Below, one piece after another: positions 52,278 to 61,884 of a stretch of 64,000 nucleotides of DNA. A model generated the notes under the pieces. That model saw only the letters and a list, made by a program, of their open reading frames with translations, did not search any database and was not told the origin of the DNA. Positions within the stretch are counted from its first letter, which is position 1. Each line of letters begins with the position of its first letter. The stretch is from Vulcanimicrobiota bacterium (GTDB lineage Bacteria; Vulcanimicrobiota; Vulcanimicrobiia; Vulcanimicrobiales; Vulcanimicrobiaceae). Location: positions 256,359-320,358 of the forward strand of contig PMSI01000005.1 of NCBI GenBank assembly GCA_003168375.1, given 5' to 3'. The position numbers and the translations under genes are program-made.

Positions 52278-55076
52278 TCACTGCTCTTCTTCCTCTTCCC
52301 GCGGTTTCTTGAGCCGCGCGTTGACCTTGGCCAAATCTTCCATCGTGGCGAGCACGCCGTTCAGCGCGCCAAGGATGCCCGGAATCCAGATCCACACGGA
52401 AAATCCTATCTCCTCCCCCTCCGCCGTGCGTCCTTGAGCCATCCCGAGCGCCGCGCCGATCGGCCTTCCTTCGTCTGCGGCCCACAGGATGGCGCCAGAG
52501 TCGCCCTCCTCGGTGCACGGCGGCGTGTATACCCGCGCTAGGAACTTCTTATGCAACTTCGGAATTAGCGGATCGATCGAATCGACGGCCGTGAATCTAT
52601 CCGTAGTGGTCGCACCGCTGAAGCGGCACCGTTGATCGCGGCGTGGCGCATCGTGCGAGACAGTGGGCTGGTTAACCCACGCCGGGTATCGGAAATCGTC
52701 GTCGATTAACAGCGGGAACCAAGCAGTGTCCCACGTCCTATCGACTTTGCCTTTGTGTGACGGGTATTCGCCACCATTGCGCTGGTACGAGGCACCGGTG
52801 TCGCTTAGCGCGTGAGCAACGGTGATGAAGCCCAGCACTCCGTCTCGAACAACGGGCGCCCCGACGGTCACGAACTCGTCACCGCAGGTCAACTCACCGC
52901 CCGTCGCGAGCGTCAAGACCATACGTGGCCGTCGCGCTGCTACGATCGCGAGGGGCGGCAAGAGGTCGCTTTGAGACACTTCCTCGATCATGCTTAGAAG
53001 AGCACCCTTACTGGCTGCCGGCAAGATATCGGCCACGATTTCTTCCGGTAGCAGCTCGATGAAACGATGCAGTCGAGACACCTCAACAGTCGTCGCCCTG
53101 GGCTCGATCCGGTCGTCCAACACCAGTAGCGCCCACGCATTGCGGCCTATCGGAACCAAAATCGGCCAGCACTCGGGCAGAGGCCCCGAGACAAGCTGCC
53201 CAATGGGATTGTCGGAAGACGGACTTGCGCCTGCGTCGACGGCGATCAGTCTCAGCAGATCTCGCTGCAGCTCGCCGGCGTCGTAAGCAGTGCCCGCGCT
53301 GTGGAGCTGGTCCACCCGCGGCTGCGGATCGATGCGGAACTCTTCGCGAAGGAGACGCGCCGTATAGACGCTCGGCGTTTCGCCGCTCGGTACCGCCGGA
53401 CGGTTTTCGAGGCGCACGATGCAGGACGTGCCAATTGGGACCAGTGCGCCGTGTACGCTTCTGAACTGCACGTCGATCGTATGCCGACCGTTCTCATAAC
53501 GCCGAGAGTCTATGCGAACCGCGACGTCGGTGCCCGCCCACAGTGGCGCCTCGGCGGGGTCCCGTACGGGATATCCGATATCGCCTTCAGGCGAGACCTT
53601 TTGCGGCTCGTACTCTGAAGTCGTCGGATTCCACCGCGCGTCGTCCCAAGTGGCGTCAACTGGCACTCCGTCGACGAGCACACGGTATGACCGTGCTCCC
53701 TCGCGGAACGCAGCGGCGTGATTGATTCGAAGGGCTAACGTCCCGCAAAATGGCTCTCGACGGGCCTGGAAGGCATACGACGGGTCTGCGGAAGTGTCCG
53801 CGAAGCCGTCGACGATCTGGTCAAGGCGTACGTTGCCGACTCCCTTGACGAACGGCCCGCCTGAGGTCGGCATCCCGAGCTCGGCTTGATCGATCTCGGA
53901 CTCGCACGTAATTACGACGCGACCCAGCCGAAGTGGCACAACCGCACTCGGGCGGGAGCCCAGCTGGATTGCCGGCCGAACGACAGCGTTCTGGTGACGA
54001 ACGTCCACAACAGCGAGACAATTCGCCGGATCGCGTTCGCACAGCACGATGCGCTCGCGTGTTGCATCAGCCCAAGCCATCATGTACGGCGCGGTGAGAC
54101 CCACGGCGACCGGAGCACCGCCGCTGAGGCCCTCGGTTATCAAGAACTTTCGGATTCGCCCGCCGGCCGCCGTCTCTTCCGAAACGTAGGCGCAACGGTC
54201 GTCGTCGGATACAACGAGTCCGGCAGCGTGCTCGAGGCCCTCCGCTACTGTCTCTAACGCTCCCGTCGATGTGTTGATCTTGAGCAACCGGCCTGAAATG
54301 CCGGATTCGACGACGTAGACATGCGCGAATGTGCGGTCGAATTGTAACTGATGCGGTCGCTCCAAGCCCGAGACTAGCGTCTCGGCGTTCGAGCGAGCGG
54401 CGTTCGTTAGATCGACGCGGACAACGTTTCCGACGCGTTCCGTTACGAAGGCCGTCACGCCGTCGGGATGCACGATGACGTCGGCGGGATCGTGGTAGCC
54501 AGCACCAAGGACTTGACAACGGGACGCGAGCTCAAATGTCTCCCAGTGAATGCGCAATGCGTTCCCGAGCGCTAAGATCTCGACCTTGCTATAGTGGCCG
54601 CCATTTGTCAGCACCGCGAAGACGATACCGCCGTGCAGGGCTTGGGCTGAACCGTCATTCCCGAGCGGCTCTTCATCGTAGTGCATTGCTTGGAGCGCGG
54701 CGCTTGTCAGCTCATCGAAGCCAACAGCACCCACGTACGCAAGTTTCGCCGCACCGATAGGCTCGATTCGGCCTTTGCCTCTACCGTCACTCTGCCACGA
54801 CACGTCACCGCCGGCGTTTCTCCGCCCCAGCCGTCCCGTTTCGAAGTCGAACGTCGCCGTGTCGTCCAGCAGCATCGTGCCTTTGCTCGCCACTCCGGCG
54901 AGCGGCCGAAAGAGGTGCAGCAACGATACATTGCCGGCATCCTCCACAAAGATGAGCTGGTTCGTCGTTGGCTGATAGTCACAGCCGATCGCTCCGGATA
55001 TACTCTCGACGAGCACCGTGCACGGCTGGAGGACCGGCACCAGAATCGACGTTGCGCGTTCGGGCGATAGCAACAT
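52278..55076 (-). CDS. Beta-propeller protein with C-terminal trypsin-like protease
   Basis: The 932-residue protein has no signal peptide. Residues 1-400 have NHL/SMP-30-like propeller repeats (GAIGCDYQPTTNQLIFVEDA, VLGAGYHDPADVIVHPDGVT, GLERPHQLQFDRTFAHVYVV, GLEHAAGLVVSDDDRCAYVS). A beta-sandwich linker follows at about 430-560 (LRINHAAAFREGARSYRVLV). The C-terminal chymotrypsin-fold protease shows H755 in FITVAHALSD, D783 in RTWDTAWFPLL and S860 in TEEGDSGAILW, so the triad looks complete. After it come a hydrophobic helix (VWIWIPGILGALNGVLATM) and an acidic tail. A cytosolic sensor propeller fused to a protease suggests a trigger. Operon with two small genes; function inferred. Confidence 0.82.
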   Translation of the reverse strand: MLLSPERATSILVPVLQPCTVLVESISGAIGCDYQPTTNQLIFVEDAGNVSLLHLFRPLAGVASKGTMLLDDTATFDFETGRLGRRNAGGDVSWQSDGRGKGRIEPIGAAKLAYVGAVGFDELTSAALQAMHYDEEPLGNDGSAQALHGGIVFAVLTNGGHYSKVEILALGNALRIHWETFELASRCQVLGAGYHDPADVIVHPDGVTAFVTERVGNVVRVDLTNAARSNAETLVSGLERPHQLQFDRTFAHVYVVESGISGRLLKINTSTGALETVAEGLEHAAGLVVSDDDRCAYVSEETAAGGRIRKFLITEGLSGGAPVAVGLTAPYMMAWADATRERIVLCERDPANCLAVVDVRHQNAVVRPAIQLGSRPSAVVPLRLGRVVITCESEIDQAELGMPTSGGPFVKGVGNVRLDQIVDGFADTSADPSYAFQARREPFCGTLALRINHAAAFREGARSYRVLVDGVPVDATWDDARWNPTTSEYEPQKVSPEGDIGYPVRDPAEAPLWAGTDVAVRIDSRRYENGRHTIDVQFRSVHGALVPIGTSCIVRLENRPAVPSGETPSVYTARLLREEFRIDPQPRVDQLHSAGTAYDAGELQRDLLRLIAVDAGASPSSDNPIGQLVSGPLPECWPILVPIGRNAWALLVLDDRIEPRATTVEVSRLHRFIELLPEEIVADILPAASKGALLSMIEEVSQSDLLPPLAIVAARRPRMVLTLATGGELTCGDEFVTVGAPVVRDGVLGFITVAHALSDTGASYQRNGGEYPSHKGKVDRTWDTAWFPLLIDDDFRYPAWVNQPTVSHDAPRRDQRCRFSGATTTDRFTAVDSIDPLIPKLHKKFLARVYTPPCTEEGDSGAILWAADEGRPIGAALGMAQGRTAEGEEIGFSVWIWIPGILGALNGVLATMEDLAKVNARLKKPREEEEEQ

Positions 55077-55256
55077 AACACCCCACCCTTCCCGACAGTG
55101 CCGGGCGCTTACTCAGCGGAGCAGCAGTATAGCACAATTGAGCCTATATCGTCCCGCCCGGCATGGACCGTTTCGGGAGCTCGCGTCCGGGGCGGAAAGC
55201 CCGCGGGACTTCTACCTCGTCTGAAGGAGGACGACCCCGGACCGATTGGGGTCGAT

Positions 55257-55536
55257 TTAGTCGTATGGGTCGCGCACGGTTTCGAGCAGGGTCCGGCCGC
55301 CGGTCACGACGTTGCCGTCGCCGTCTAGCACGCGGACGGCGAAGCCCGGTAGGCGTTGCCGAAACGTTCGTGCCGCCAGTCCGCGACGCTCCCCGCGTCG
55401 CGCGCGGCACGCTCGTACGGGCACGTCGGCATGCCCGCCGATCACCGCGAACGTCGGTTTCATCGAGGTAGCTGACTACGGCGCGAAAACCCTCGACTCG
55501 CGCGATCTTCAACTCGATTGATCCGACCTTTGGCAT
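55257..55536 (-). pseudogene. Decayed small gene within repeat A
   Basis: An ATG at 55536 begins MPKVGSIELKIARVEGFRAV. The likely natural end, FAVRVLDGDGNVVTGGRTLL then ETVRDPYD and stop at 55257, lies in another frame. In copy B the same two ends are also in different frames, the start has changed to CTG, and the stop is gone. It was probably a small protein of about 90 aa, now broken in both copies. Confidence 0.5.
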
Positions 55537-55651
55537 GTGTTGTCCGTTCCTTCGCGCTGGGCTGCGACTGCGCGGCCTTCGCGTCGGACGTGTTGCGCCG
55601 ATCTGAAGGATCGTCGCCGGCGAATTGCGATTCGCACATTGATGATCGACG

Positions 55652-55744
55652 TTGATTGCCGCATGACGTAATGCTATAATGTTGACACGCGCTTTGCGCG
55701 AATGATAAAGCGACTCGGCCGGTGCGTTAACACCGACCGAGTCG
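55652..55744 (+). promoter_or_regulatory. Promoter and conserved 5' hairpin of winged-helix gene A
   Basis: TTGATT (55652-55657), 17 bp, TATAAT (55675-55680) form a good promoter. A second TTGACA stands at 55682. Downstream, CGACTCGGCCGGTG (55711-55724) pairs with CACCGACCGAGTCG (55731-55744), one mismatch, around a 6-nt loop. The hairpin sits 25 bp before the ATG and is conserved in copy B, so it probably controls translation or termination. Confidence 0.55.
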
Positions 55745-55769
55745 GTCACCCGATGGAGCAACCCACCGA

Positions 55770-56069
55770 ATGACAGTCGCCCGATTCGACGCGTCCGCGT
55801 CGATCTCCCCGGCGCGTCCTTATCCGCGCCCACCGCATGCCTCAAGCGAAGGTATCGGATTCCGACTCGTACGTCTCATCTGGCTTACGACGCGGTTCGC
55901 TCGCCACGAACCTGTGTCGATCGCAGACTACCGGTACTGCTTCGGCGTCTCGAGAAGATCGTTTTATCGTGACATCACGGTGCTTCGTCGCGCCGGCTTG
56001 TATATTGACACCGCTTCAGCGGGCCGCTATCGGATGTTGTGCTTTCTGGCCGATACCGACCATGCGTAG
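55770..56069 (+). CDS. Stand-alone winged-helix protein, copy A
   Basis: The 99-residue protein has a disordered N-terminus (SASISPARPYPRPPHASSEG) and one helix-turn-helix domain: FRLVRLIWLTTRFARHEPVS, CFGVSRRSFYRDITVLRRAG, LYIDTASAGRYRMLCFLADT. It resembles the N-terminal DNA-binding domain of WYL/DeoR-type regulators without the ligand domain. Copy B (61885-62184) differs at only a few positions. It probably regulates its own repeat or the genes between the repeats. Confidence 0.7.
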   Translation: MTVARFDASASISPARPYPRPPHASSEGIGFRLVRLIWLTTRFARHEPVSIADYRYCFGVSRRSFYRDITVLRRAGLYIDTASAGRYRMLCFLADTDHA

Positions 56070-56336
56070 GATGAAAGCAGCCGCGCTATCGAGGTCCGCA
56101 GATGGCCGACCCTTAGGCGCGGTCAAACCAGCGGATCTGCCGGATCGCGATCCTGCATGCGTCCGATCCGCCTTGTTCGGACCGTGCACATCGTCGCGGC
56201 TTTGCCGCCATTGACCTTTAACGCAAGGGCGCGCAAGTTCCGAAACCTACCCTTACGGACAGCGAGAACCAGAAGGCCGTGTCGGCCAAGCGTTCGTCTC
56301 GGCCGTGCTTCCTCTTGGGTTGTGAGAAAGTTAACC

Positions 56337-57038
56337 CTATGGATCTCTTCGCCCCGATGCAACGGCTATTACGTTGATCACCGCCGTTGTAGCATCGACG
56401 CACATGGCCGCGTCGCGAATTGTCGCGGTTCGCTTATGCTGCAGAGTTACAGAGAGATCTAGAGCGGACCGTACGAACTTTCGAGCGTGTTCATTCGTTC
56501 CGCCGGCGAATTCTATTAGGATGTATGCTTCAAGTTGCCGCTTGGCGTCGGTGGAGCTCGGCACGACACCATCGGGTGATGGATGTCGACCTGCTACGTA
56601 GACCGCTTGAGCCACTGAAATCAGCGCTTCACGGCACAGCAAGCCGACTGCCTGGAATTGTTCTTCCACCGTCGCCGCCGCAAGGCGATCTCGCAGCTCG
56701 GATACAGTCCGATCGACTCGCTCCCACCCTGTAGGCTCGAATTGCACGGGGAAACCCGTGCTTATTCGTTTCACCAATGGATTGAATACTTCGGCAACAA
56801 ACGCCCGGCGCGATCGGTAGTTCGGCATGTCGCCGTTCGACCATCGGCCGTGCCAGTCCCAAAGGTCTGAGTAGGGTAGGTTGTTCGGAATTCCACGGCG
56901 CTTGAGCTCTGCCGCGACGAGGTCGTAGGACTGCCGAAATTGCGGATTGACGTCATCGATCCGCGCACCGCCGGTCGAAACGGACACCATGGTGGATCTA
57001 ATTCCATCTAGCGCCTGTATCAGTTCGGGATCGGTCAT
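56337..57038 (-). CDS. Conserved hypothetical protein, helical
   Basis: The 233-residue protein has an N-terminal part (MTDPELIQALDGIRSTMVSV, AAELKRRGIPNNLPYSDLWD) and a helical C-terminal half: EEQFQAVGLLCREALISVAQ, DAKRQLEAYILIEFAGGTNE, ALDLSVTLQHKRTATIRDAA, MCVDATTAVINVIAVASGRR. The last block looks conserved in many bacterial proteins of unknown function. It may belong to HEPN-like helical bundles, but the RxxxxH motif is not visible. It lies between the direct repeats, 73 bp downstream of the RES toxin gene. The function is unknown; a defence accessory role is possible. Confidence 0.65.
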   Translation of the reverse strand: MTDPELIQALDGIRSTMVSVSTGGARIDDVNPQFRQSYDLVAAELKRRGIPNNLPYSDLWDWHGRWSNGDMPNYRSRRAFVAEVFNPLVKRISTGFPVQFEPTGWERVDRTVSELRDRLAAATVEEQFQAVGLLCREALISVAQAVYVAGRHPSPDGVVPSSTDAKRQLEAYILIEFAGGTNEHARKFVRSALDLSVTLQHKRTATIRDAAMCVDATTAVINVIAVASGRRDP

Positions 57039-57111
57039 CTAAACATTCTTCCTTGCGCGATCTAGGCAAGGCGTTCGGACAATCCAACATTGTCCGAACA
57101 GCCGCGGCACT

Positions 57112-57795
57112 CTATGACAACAGATGGTCAATCGCTGCGCGAACATATGCGTCCTCGAGCAGAGCGGGCCTCACGGTATGACCGTAGAGATAGCCGCGCA
57201 GCTCGTTTGTTTCTCTACCGCTTTCATAGTACGTGAAGCAAATGGTACGAGCATGCTCGGCGCTCGCGGCAGCGAGCCCGGCGTATGCGCGTTGCTCATC
57301 TGTCACCGCAGTGAAGACCAGCCGGGAGACTTTCCCCGTGAAATCATAGTCTCCGCCACTGAAATCGCCGATCTTCACGGGTCGACCGCCGAGGTCATCC
57401 GCAAGGCGCGCCTCGATCTCTGTTCGAGAGGCACCTGCTGCGAGATCGACGACCAGGTCTTCGGTAGCAGTCAACAGAGTTGTGAAATAGAATTGCCGAA
57501 GACGCTCGCGGGCCGCTGCTTCTACTGAGGCGATGGAATCGCCAAACTCGCCGTTGTCGTCAATCGTCTTGAGGATATCGAGCGCCAGCTGCCGAGGACG
57601 GAGATCTTGGAGGACCTCGACATACGCACCGACTTCTGAATCGGCTGTGTAGAGTACCCGGTACTCGCTTTCAGGGTCACTCCATCGGCCGCGTGCAGAG
57701 TTGGCGAGATAGCGCCATTCGGTGAACTTCGTGGGATCGGACGAGCGCGAGAGGCGAAAGAGTCTAGCCGGCACCCGCGCGACTGTGAAACTCAC
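57112..57795 (-). CDS. RES-domain toxin, second system
   Basis: The 227-residue protein shows the RES pattern: VPARLFRLSRSSDPTKFTEW with conserved Arg, ARGRWSDPESEYRVLYTADS, EVGAYVEVLQDLRPRQLALD with the Glu, and a later Ser/Thr region. It is longer than the first RES protein in this window and only distantly alike. The GTG start at 57795 overlaps the antitoxin stop (GTGA, 4 nt). The order antitoxin-toxin and the coupling fit a toxin-antitoxin operon that may stabilise the segment between the direct repeats. Confidence 0.72.
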   Translation of the reverse strand: MSFTVARVPARLFRLSRSSDPTKFTEWRYLANSARGRWSDPESEYRVLYTADSEVGAYVEVLQDLRPRQLALDILKTIDDNGEFGDSIASVEAAARERLRQFYFTTLLTATEDLVVDLAAGASRTEIEARLADDLGGRPVKIGDFSGGDYDFTGKVSRLVFTAVTDEQRAYAGLAAASAEHARTICFTYYESGRETNELRGYLYGHTVRPALLEDAYVRAAIDHLLS

Positions 57796-58178
57796 TCAGT
57801 GAACGCGATGGCAGCTTGCATGACCTGGGTGCGACCCTCGGGCGTGTTGTCCGCAAGAACCTCAATCGGGGATCGATGCGCAAGATATTGGTTCGTCCCC
57901 ACAAACCAGCGCTGTGCGACAATTTCGCCGTCGCGGTCGGCGATTGCACGCGCTGCTTTTAGAGCCGTCGCCAGAGCTGTGGGCCGAGTCGGCACTCGGG
58001 TCTGATTCACCCAATCGCGGACGAGTCGCGTGGCTCCCACGCCGCCCGCCGCAGCCGCGATCTTAGCGCCCACAACGTTCACGAGTTCTGTCGCGACTTC
58101 GTATGGCTCCATTCGATCGACGGCTGCCAACCGAGCTGGGTCCGTCGGGGTAGAGGACCGCGGGCGAATTCTCTCCAT
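57792..58178 (-). CDS. Xre/MbcA-type antitoxin partner of the RES toxin
   Basis: The 128-residue protein ends in the toxin-binding pattern RWFVGTNQYLAHRSPIEVLA, then NTPEGRTQVMQAAIAFTE, as in MbcA/ParS/Xre antitoxins. Before it come helices (ATELVNVVGAKIAAAAGGVG, ATALKAARAIADRDGE) of an Xre-like DNA-binding region. ATG 58178 has GAGGGA upstream. Its promoter region faces that of the chaperonin fusion gene; a TGTAATC direct repeat (spaced 12 bp) near 58230-58245 may be its operator. Confidence 0.7.
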   Translation of the reverse strand: MERIRPRSSTPTDPARLAAVDRMEPYEVATELVNVVGAKIAAAAGGVGATRLVRDWVNQTRVPTRPTALATALKAARAIADRDGEIVAQRWFVGTNQYLAHRSPIEVLADNTPEGRTQVMQAAIAFTE

Positions 58179-58304
58179 CTATCGTCCCTCGTTCATTGCC
58201 ATAGACTACCCTATTATGGGGTGGATTACAAGTCCGATTACAGTTCTCTTTACACCGCCGCCTTCCGGCTCTAGGGTTCTGGCGGCGCAAATACTCGGTT
58301 ACGC

Positions 58305-58333
58305 TTGGCAGTAACGCTAAGCAGCGCTACACT
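58305..58333 (+). promoter_or_regulatory. Promoter of the chaperonin-hydrolase gene
   Basis: TTGGCA (58305-58310), 17 bp, TACACT (58328-58333), about 47 bp before the ATG. No CIRCE-type (TTAGCACTC-N9-GAGTGCTAA) or other heat-shock operator is visible, so HrcA control, usual for groEL, is unlikely. Confidence 0.5.
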
Positions 58334-58380
58334 AGCAATGCGCTTTCCAGGCGAGCGCGGGAAGGGTCGCCGGAACGAAC

Positions 58381-61122
58381 ATGGCTGCAAAGCAAGTTGT
58401 CTTCGACGCGAATGCGCGGCGCGCGCTGGCGCGCGGCGCGAGCGTGCTCGCCGATGCGGTAAGGGTCACGCTGGGCCCGAAAGGGCGCAACGTCGTCCTG
58501 AACCGAGCTTACGGTTCACCTACGATCACGAACGACGGCGTGACGATCGCGAAGGAGATCGAGCTCAGCGATCAGTTCGAGAACATGGGCGCCCAGCTCA
58601 TGAAGGAAGTTGCGTCAAGAACCAACGACATCGTCGGCGACGGCACGACGACCGCGACGGTTCTCGCGCAGGCGATCGTTCGCGAGGGTTTGCGCCACGT
58701 GACGGCCGGCTCGAACCCGCAGCTCATCAAGAGAGGCATCGAGCAGGCCGTCGAGGCGGCGCTCGGCGAGATGCAGTTCCTCGTCGAGCCAGTCGACTCC
58801 ACGGAAAAGATCGCACAGATCGCCGCGATGTCAGCGAACGACCATTCTATTGGCCGGCTGATAGCCGACGCCATGCACGCGGTGGGCAAAGACGGCGTCA
58901 TCAGCGTCGAGGAATCGCGAACGCTGACAACCACGGTCGAGATGAAGAGCGGCATGGTTTTGGCAACCGGCTACGTGTCACCGTATATGGTCACGGACTC
59001 CGAGCGCATGGTGGCGACGCTCAACGATGCGTACGTTCTCGTGACCGACCGCAAGATCACGGCCATCGCCGACATCCTTCCGATCCTCGAGAAGCTGGTC
59101 GGCGAGCAAAAGCCGCTGCTCGTGATCGCCGAGGACGTCGCAGAGGAAGCGCTCGCGACGCTCGTCGTGAACAAGCTTCGCGGAACCTTCACGACGGTCG
59201 CGGTGAAGGCGCCCGGGTACGGCGAGCGGCGCACCGAAACGCTGGGGGACATCGCCGCACTTACCGGCGCGACCGTCATCTCGGAAGAGCTCGGTCTGCG
59301 CTTGGACCGTACTTCCGTCGCGCTTCTCGGCCGCGCGAAGACCGTCTCCGTGACGAAGACTGAGACGACGATCGTCGAAGGCGGCGGTGCCAAAGACGCG
59401 ATCGAGGATCGAATCGCGGGAATCAAGCGGCGCATCGAAGAGAGTGATGACACCGACAAGCGAGATGCGCTCCACGATCGTATCGCAAAGCTCTCGGGCG
59501 CCGTCGCAGTGATCCAGGTGGGTGCCGCCACCGAGACCGAGTTGAAGGAAAAAAAGGGCCGCATCGAAGATGCGATTTCGGCGACGCGCGCCGCGGTCGA
59601 GGAGGGGATGATCCCCGGCGGCGGGAGCTCGCTGGTTCATGCGGGCGCGGCGCTCAGAGAACTGTGGTCGACGACCGCGACCTTCGACGAGAGAATCGGG
59701 GTCGACGTCGTACGGCGCTCGCTGGAAGCGCCGCTTCGGCAGATCGCCGTGAACGCGGGGTTCGAGGGCTCCGTCCAAGTGGCTCGGGTGCAGCGGACGC
59801 GACCTGGTTTCGGTTTCGACGCGATGAGCGGCGGCCTCGTCAACATGATGGAAGCCGGCATCGTGGAGCCGTTCAAGGTGACGCGTTGCGCGCTTCAGAA
59901 CGCGGCGTCGATCGGCGCGCTGGTGTTGACGACGGAAGCGCTGATCGCCGACAGATCCGAAGCGGTGTTCGAAGCCGCGAGTATCCCTGAAGCGACACGC
60001 TCGGAGGCCCGTTACGAGGGGGCTACCGAGGTGGAGATCCCGCAACGTGCAGCGATTGAGTTCGCCGGCGGCACCGCGAGGCCGGGTGACGCGAGCGGGG
60101 CCGCAGATCGAGATCGGTCCGGAGCGGGAGCCCGTCGTGTCGACGCGTCCGAGGCCAACTACCTCGTCCGCGAGATCTTCTACGCGACGGATCGCGAGCG
60201 AACCGGTTACGGAACGTACCGCGGCAGACGCTCCGACGAGAAAGACGAACGACTCTACTTCGGCCGCTGCCAGGTGAGCATTCCCAACTACGATCGTCGG
60301 CATATCGGTGAGCTCAACTCGCCCCGCAAGATCCTATGGTGGCAGTTCCGCGCGGATCCCGAACGGCATATCATCCTACAGAAAGTCGACGAGCTCCCCG
60401 AAGACGATTTCTATAAGGCTCTCGAGTCCGGCGGTGACGAGAGCGCGTTCGTGTTCGTCCATGGCTACCACATGTCGTTCGAGGACGCCGCGCGCCGAAC
60501 CGCGCAGATGGCGCACGACCTCGATTTTCCGGGTGCCGCAATCCTCTACTCATGGCCGTCGGGAGCCACATACGGATCATATCTGGCCGACGAGGATGCG
60601 GTCATCTGGACGGAGCCTCACCTCGAAGCGTTCCTGACCGACCTCCCGAAGAGAACGAAGATTCGGACGATCCATGTTATCACTCATTCGATGGGAGGCC
60701 GTGCTGTTTCGAGCGCTGTTGCGAAGCTTTCCGGAGCCGCGAAGGCGCCCCGGTTCAAGACAGTCATTTTCGCAGCGCCGGACGTCGACCGCGGCATCTT
60801 CGTGCAGCTATCGGGCGCCATGCTCGCGCAATCCGATGCCGTCACCCTGTATGCGTCGTCGAAGGACAAGGCATTGAAGGGGTCGGGCAGGGTTCACAAA
60901 GACAACCGGGCCGGTGACGCCACCAGCCCCGTCATCGTACGAGGAATGACGACGATCGACGCGACCGAGATGGGCACGGATATTCTCGGACACGGGTATT
61001 TCAGTTCCGAGCGCAGCGTGCTGGGCGACATCGCTCAAGTCCTGGAGGGTAAAAAGCTGCCTCGATTCGGACTGATACCAATCCCCAAGGCACAGCCACG
61101 GTACTGGCGCTTCGTGCCGTAA
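58381..61122 (+). CDS. GroEL-type chaperonin fused to a DUF900-like alpha/beta hydrolase
   Basis: One uninterrupted frame of 913 residues. Residues 1-530 are a complete group I chaperonin: NDGVTIA (D52), [12 protein letters not shown] (D87), [20 protein letters not shown] (D397, counterpart of GroEL D398), so ATPase residues are present. The apical domain keeps GYVSPYM (positions of the GroEL substrate Tyr/Phe), and [20 protein letters not shown]. An Ala/Gly/Arg-rich linker (about 540-590) replaces the GGM tail. Residues 592-913 are an alpha/beta hydrolase: [55 protein letters not shown] (S770), [11 protein letters not shown] (D801), [13 protein letters not shown] (H871), the DUF900 pattern. 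No groES is nearby. It lies between direct repeats beside a RES toxin pair. Substrate and role are unknown. Confidence 0.93.
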   Translation: MAAKQVVFDANARRALARGASVLADAVRVTLGPKGRNVVLNRAYGSPTITNDGVTIAKEIELSDQFENMGAQLMKEVASRTNDIVGDGTTTATVLAQAIVREGLRHVTAGSNPQLIKRGIEQAVEAALGEMQFLVEPVDSTEKIAQIAAMSANDHSIGRLIADAMHAVGKDGVISVEESRTLTTTVEMKSGMVLATGYVSPYMVTDSERMVATLNDAYVLVTDRKITAIADILPILEKLVGEQKPLLVIAEDVAEEALATLVVNKLRGTFTTVAVKAPGYGERRTETLGDIAALTGATVISEELGLRLDRTSVALLGRAKTVSVTKTETTIVEGGGAKDAIEDRIAGIKRRIEESDDTDKRDALHDRIAKLSGAVAVIQVGAATETELKEKKGRIEDAISATRAAVEEGMIPGGGSSLVHAGAALRELWSTTATFDERIGVDVVRRSLEAPLRQIAVNAGFEGSVQVARVQRTRPGFGFDAMSGGLVNMMEAGIVEPFKVTRCALQNAASIGALVLTTEALIADRSEAVFEAASIPEATRSEARYEGATEVEIPQRAAIEFAGGTARPGDASGAADRDRSGAGARRVDASEANYLVREIFYATDRERTGYGTYRGRRSDEKDERLYFGRCQVSIPNYDRRHIGELNSPRKILWWQFRADPERHIILQKVDELPEDDFYKALESGGDESAFVFVHGYHMSFEDAARRTAQMAHDLDFPGAAILYSWPSGATYGSYLADEDAVIWTEPHLEAFLTDLPKRTKIRTIHVITHSMGGRAVSSAVAKLSGAAKAPRFKTVIFAAPDVDRGIFVQLSGAMLAQSDAVTLYASSKDKALKGSGRVHKDNRAGDATSPVIVRGMTTIDATEMGTDILGHGYFSSERSVLGDIAQVLEGKKLPRFGLIPIPKAQPRYWRFVP

Positions 61123-61884
61123 GAACCCGTCCTCGCGGCCACGGCTTCGCGACCCTCTGTACCGATAGCGACGAATGAGGAACCGTGAACGAAAGGCGAT
61201 TCGCCCGGGCCGCCGGAGGCGCGTCTAGAAACCCGCCGTTCCTGGGCACCTGACGTGGTGCGACGACATCGGCGCGGGGAGGGAGGACGACCCCGCGTTA
61301 GCGGAGCCGCCATCCCTGTCGCATTTATACCCTGGCCGCCGGGACGATGGCAAGACCGGCCAGCACCGATCGGGGTCAGCTTGGTCGTATGTGTCGCGCA
61401 CGGTTTCGAGCAGGGTCTCGCCGGTGGTCACTACGTCGCCGTCTAACACGTCGACGGCGAAGCGGGTACGTGTTGCCGAAACGTTCGCGCCGCCAGTCCG
61501 CGACGCTCCACGCATCGCGCGCAGCACGCTCGTACAGCCACGACGGCATGCCTTGCCGATCGCCGCGAACGTCGGTTCAATCGAGATATCGGATTGCGCG
61601 AAAACCCTCTACTCGCGCGGTCTTCAACTCGATTGATCCGACCTTTGGCAGGTGTTGTCCGTTCCTTCGCGCTCGGCTGCGGCTGCGCGGCCTTCGCGTC
61701 GGACGTCTTGCACCGATCTGAAGGATCGTCGCCGGCGAATTGCGATTCGCACATTGATGTTCGACGTTGATCGCTGCACGAGGTAATGCTATAATGTTGA
61801 CACGCGCTTTGCGCGAATGATAAAGCGACTCGGCCGGTGCGCAAACACCGACCGAGTCCGTCACCCGATGGAGCTAGCCACCGA
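61123..61884. other. Region between chaperonin fusion and winged-helix copy B
   Basis: 61123-61364 holds no gene that I can support. It has GAGGACGACCCC at about 61280, echoing the left flank of repeat A, so the repeat may originally have been longer with an insertion here. From 61365 the sequence is repeat B with the decayed minus-strand gene. Confidence 0.4.
61767..61859 (+). promoter_or_regulatory. Promoter and 5' hairpin of winged-helix gene B
   Basis: TTGATC (61767-61772), 17 bp, TATAAT (61790-61795). The hairpin arms CGACTCGGCCGGTG (61826-61839) and CACCGACCGAGTC (61846-61858) are retained despite a changed loop (CGCAAA), which argues for selection on the structure. Confidence 0.55.

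Larger units (their letters stand above)
55077..55769. other. Intergenic region, mostly direct repeat copy A
   Basis: There is no intact gene. 55077-55240 shows nothing that I can name; it is probably the promoter region of the protease operon. From 55241 on it is the first part of the direct repeat, with a degenerate minus-strand gene and the promoter of the winged-helix gene. Confidence 0.5.
55241..56094 (+). repeat. Direct repeat, copy A (about 850 bp)
   Basis: This segment recurs at 61365-62208 in the same orientation, with roughly one mismatch in ten bases in the left third and almost no difference around the winged-helix gene. It contains a decayed minus-strand gene, a strong promoter, a conserved hairpin and a 99-codon winged-helix gene. 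The two copies bracket the hypothetical gene, the RES pair and the chaperonin fusion gene. Confidence 0.85.

Noticed and set aside
58179..58380. CIRCE or other heat-shock operator before the chaperonin fusion
   Set aside because: No TTAGCACTC/GAGTGCTAA inverted repeat is present; only a sigma70-like promoter is seen.
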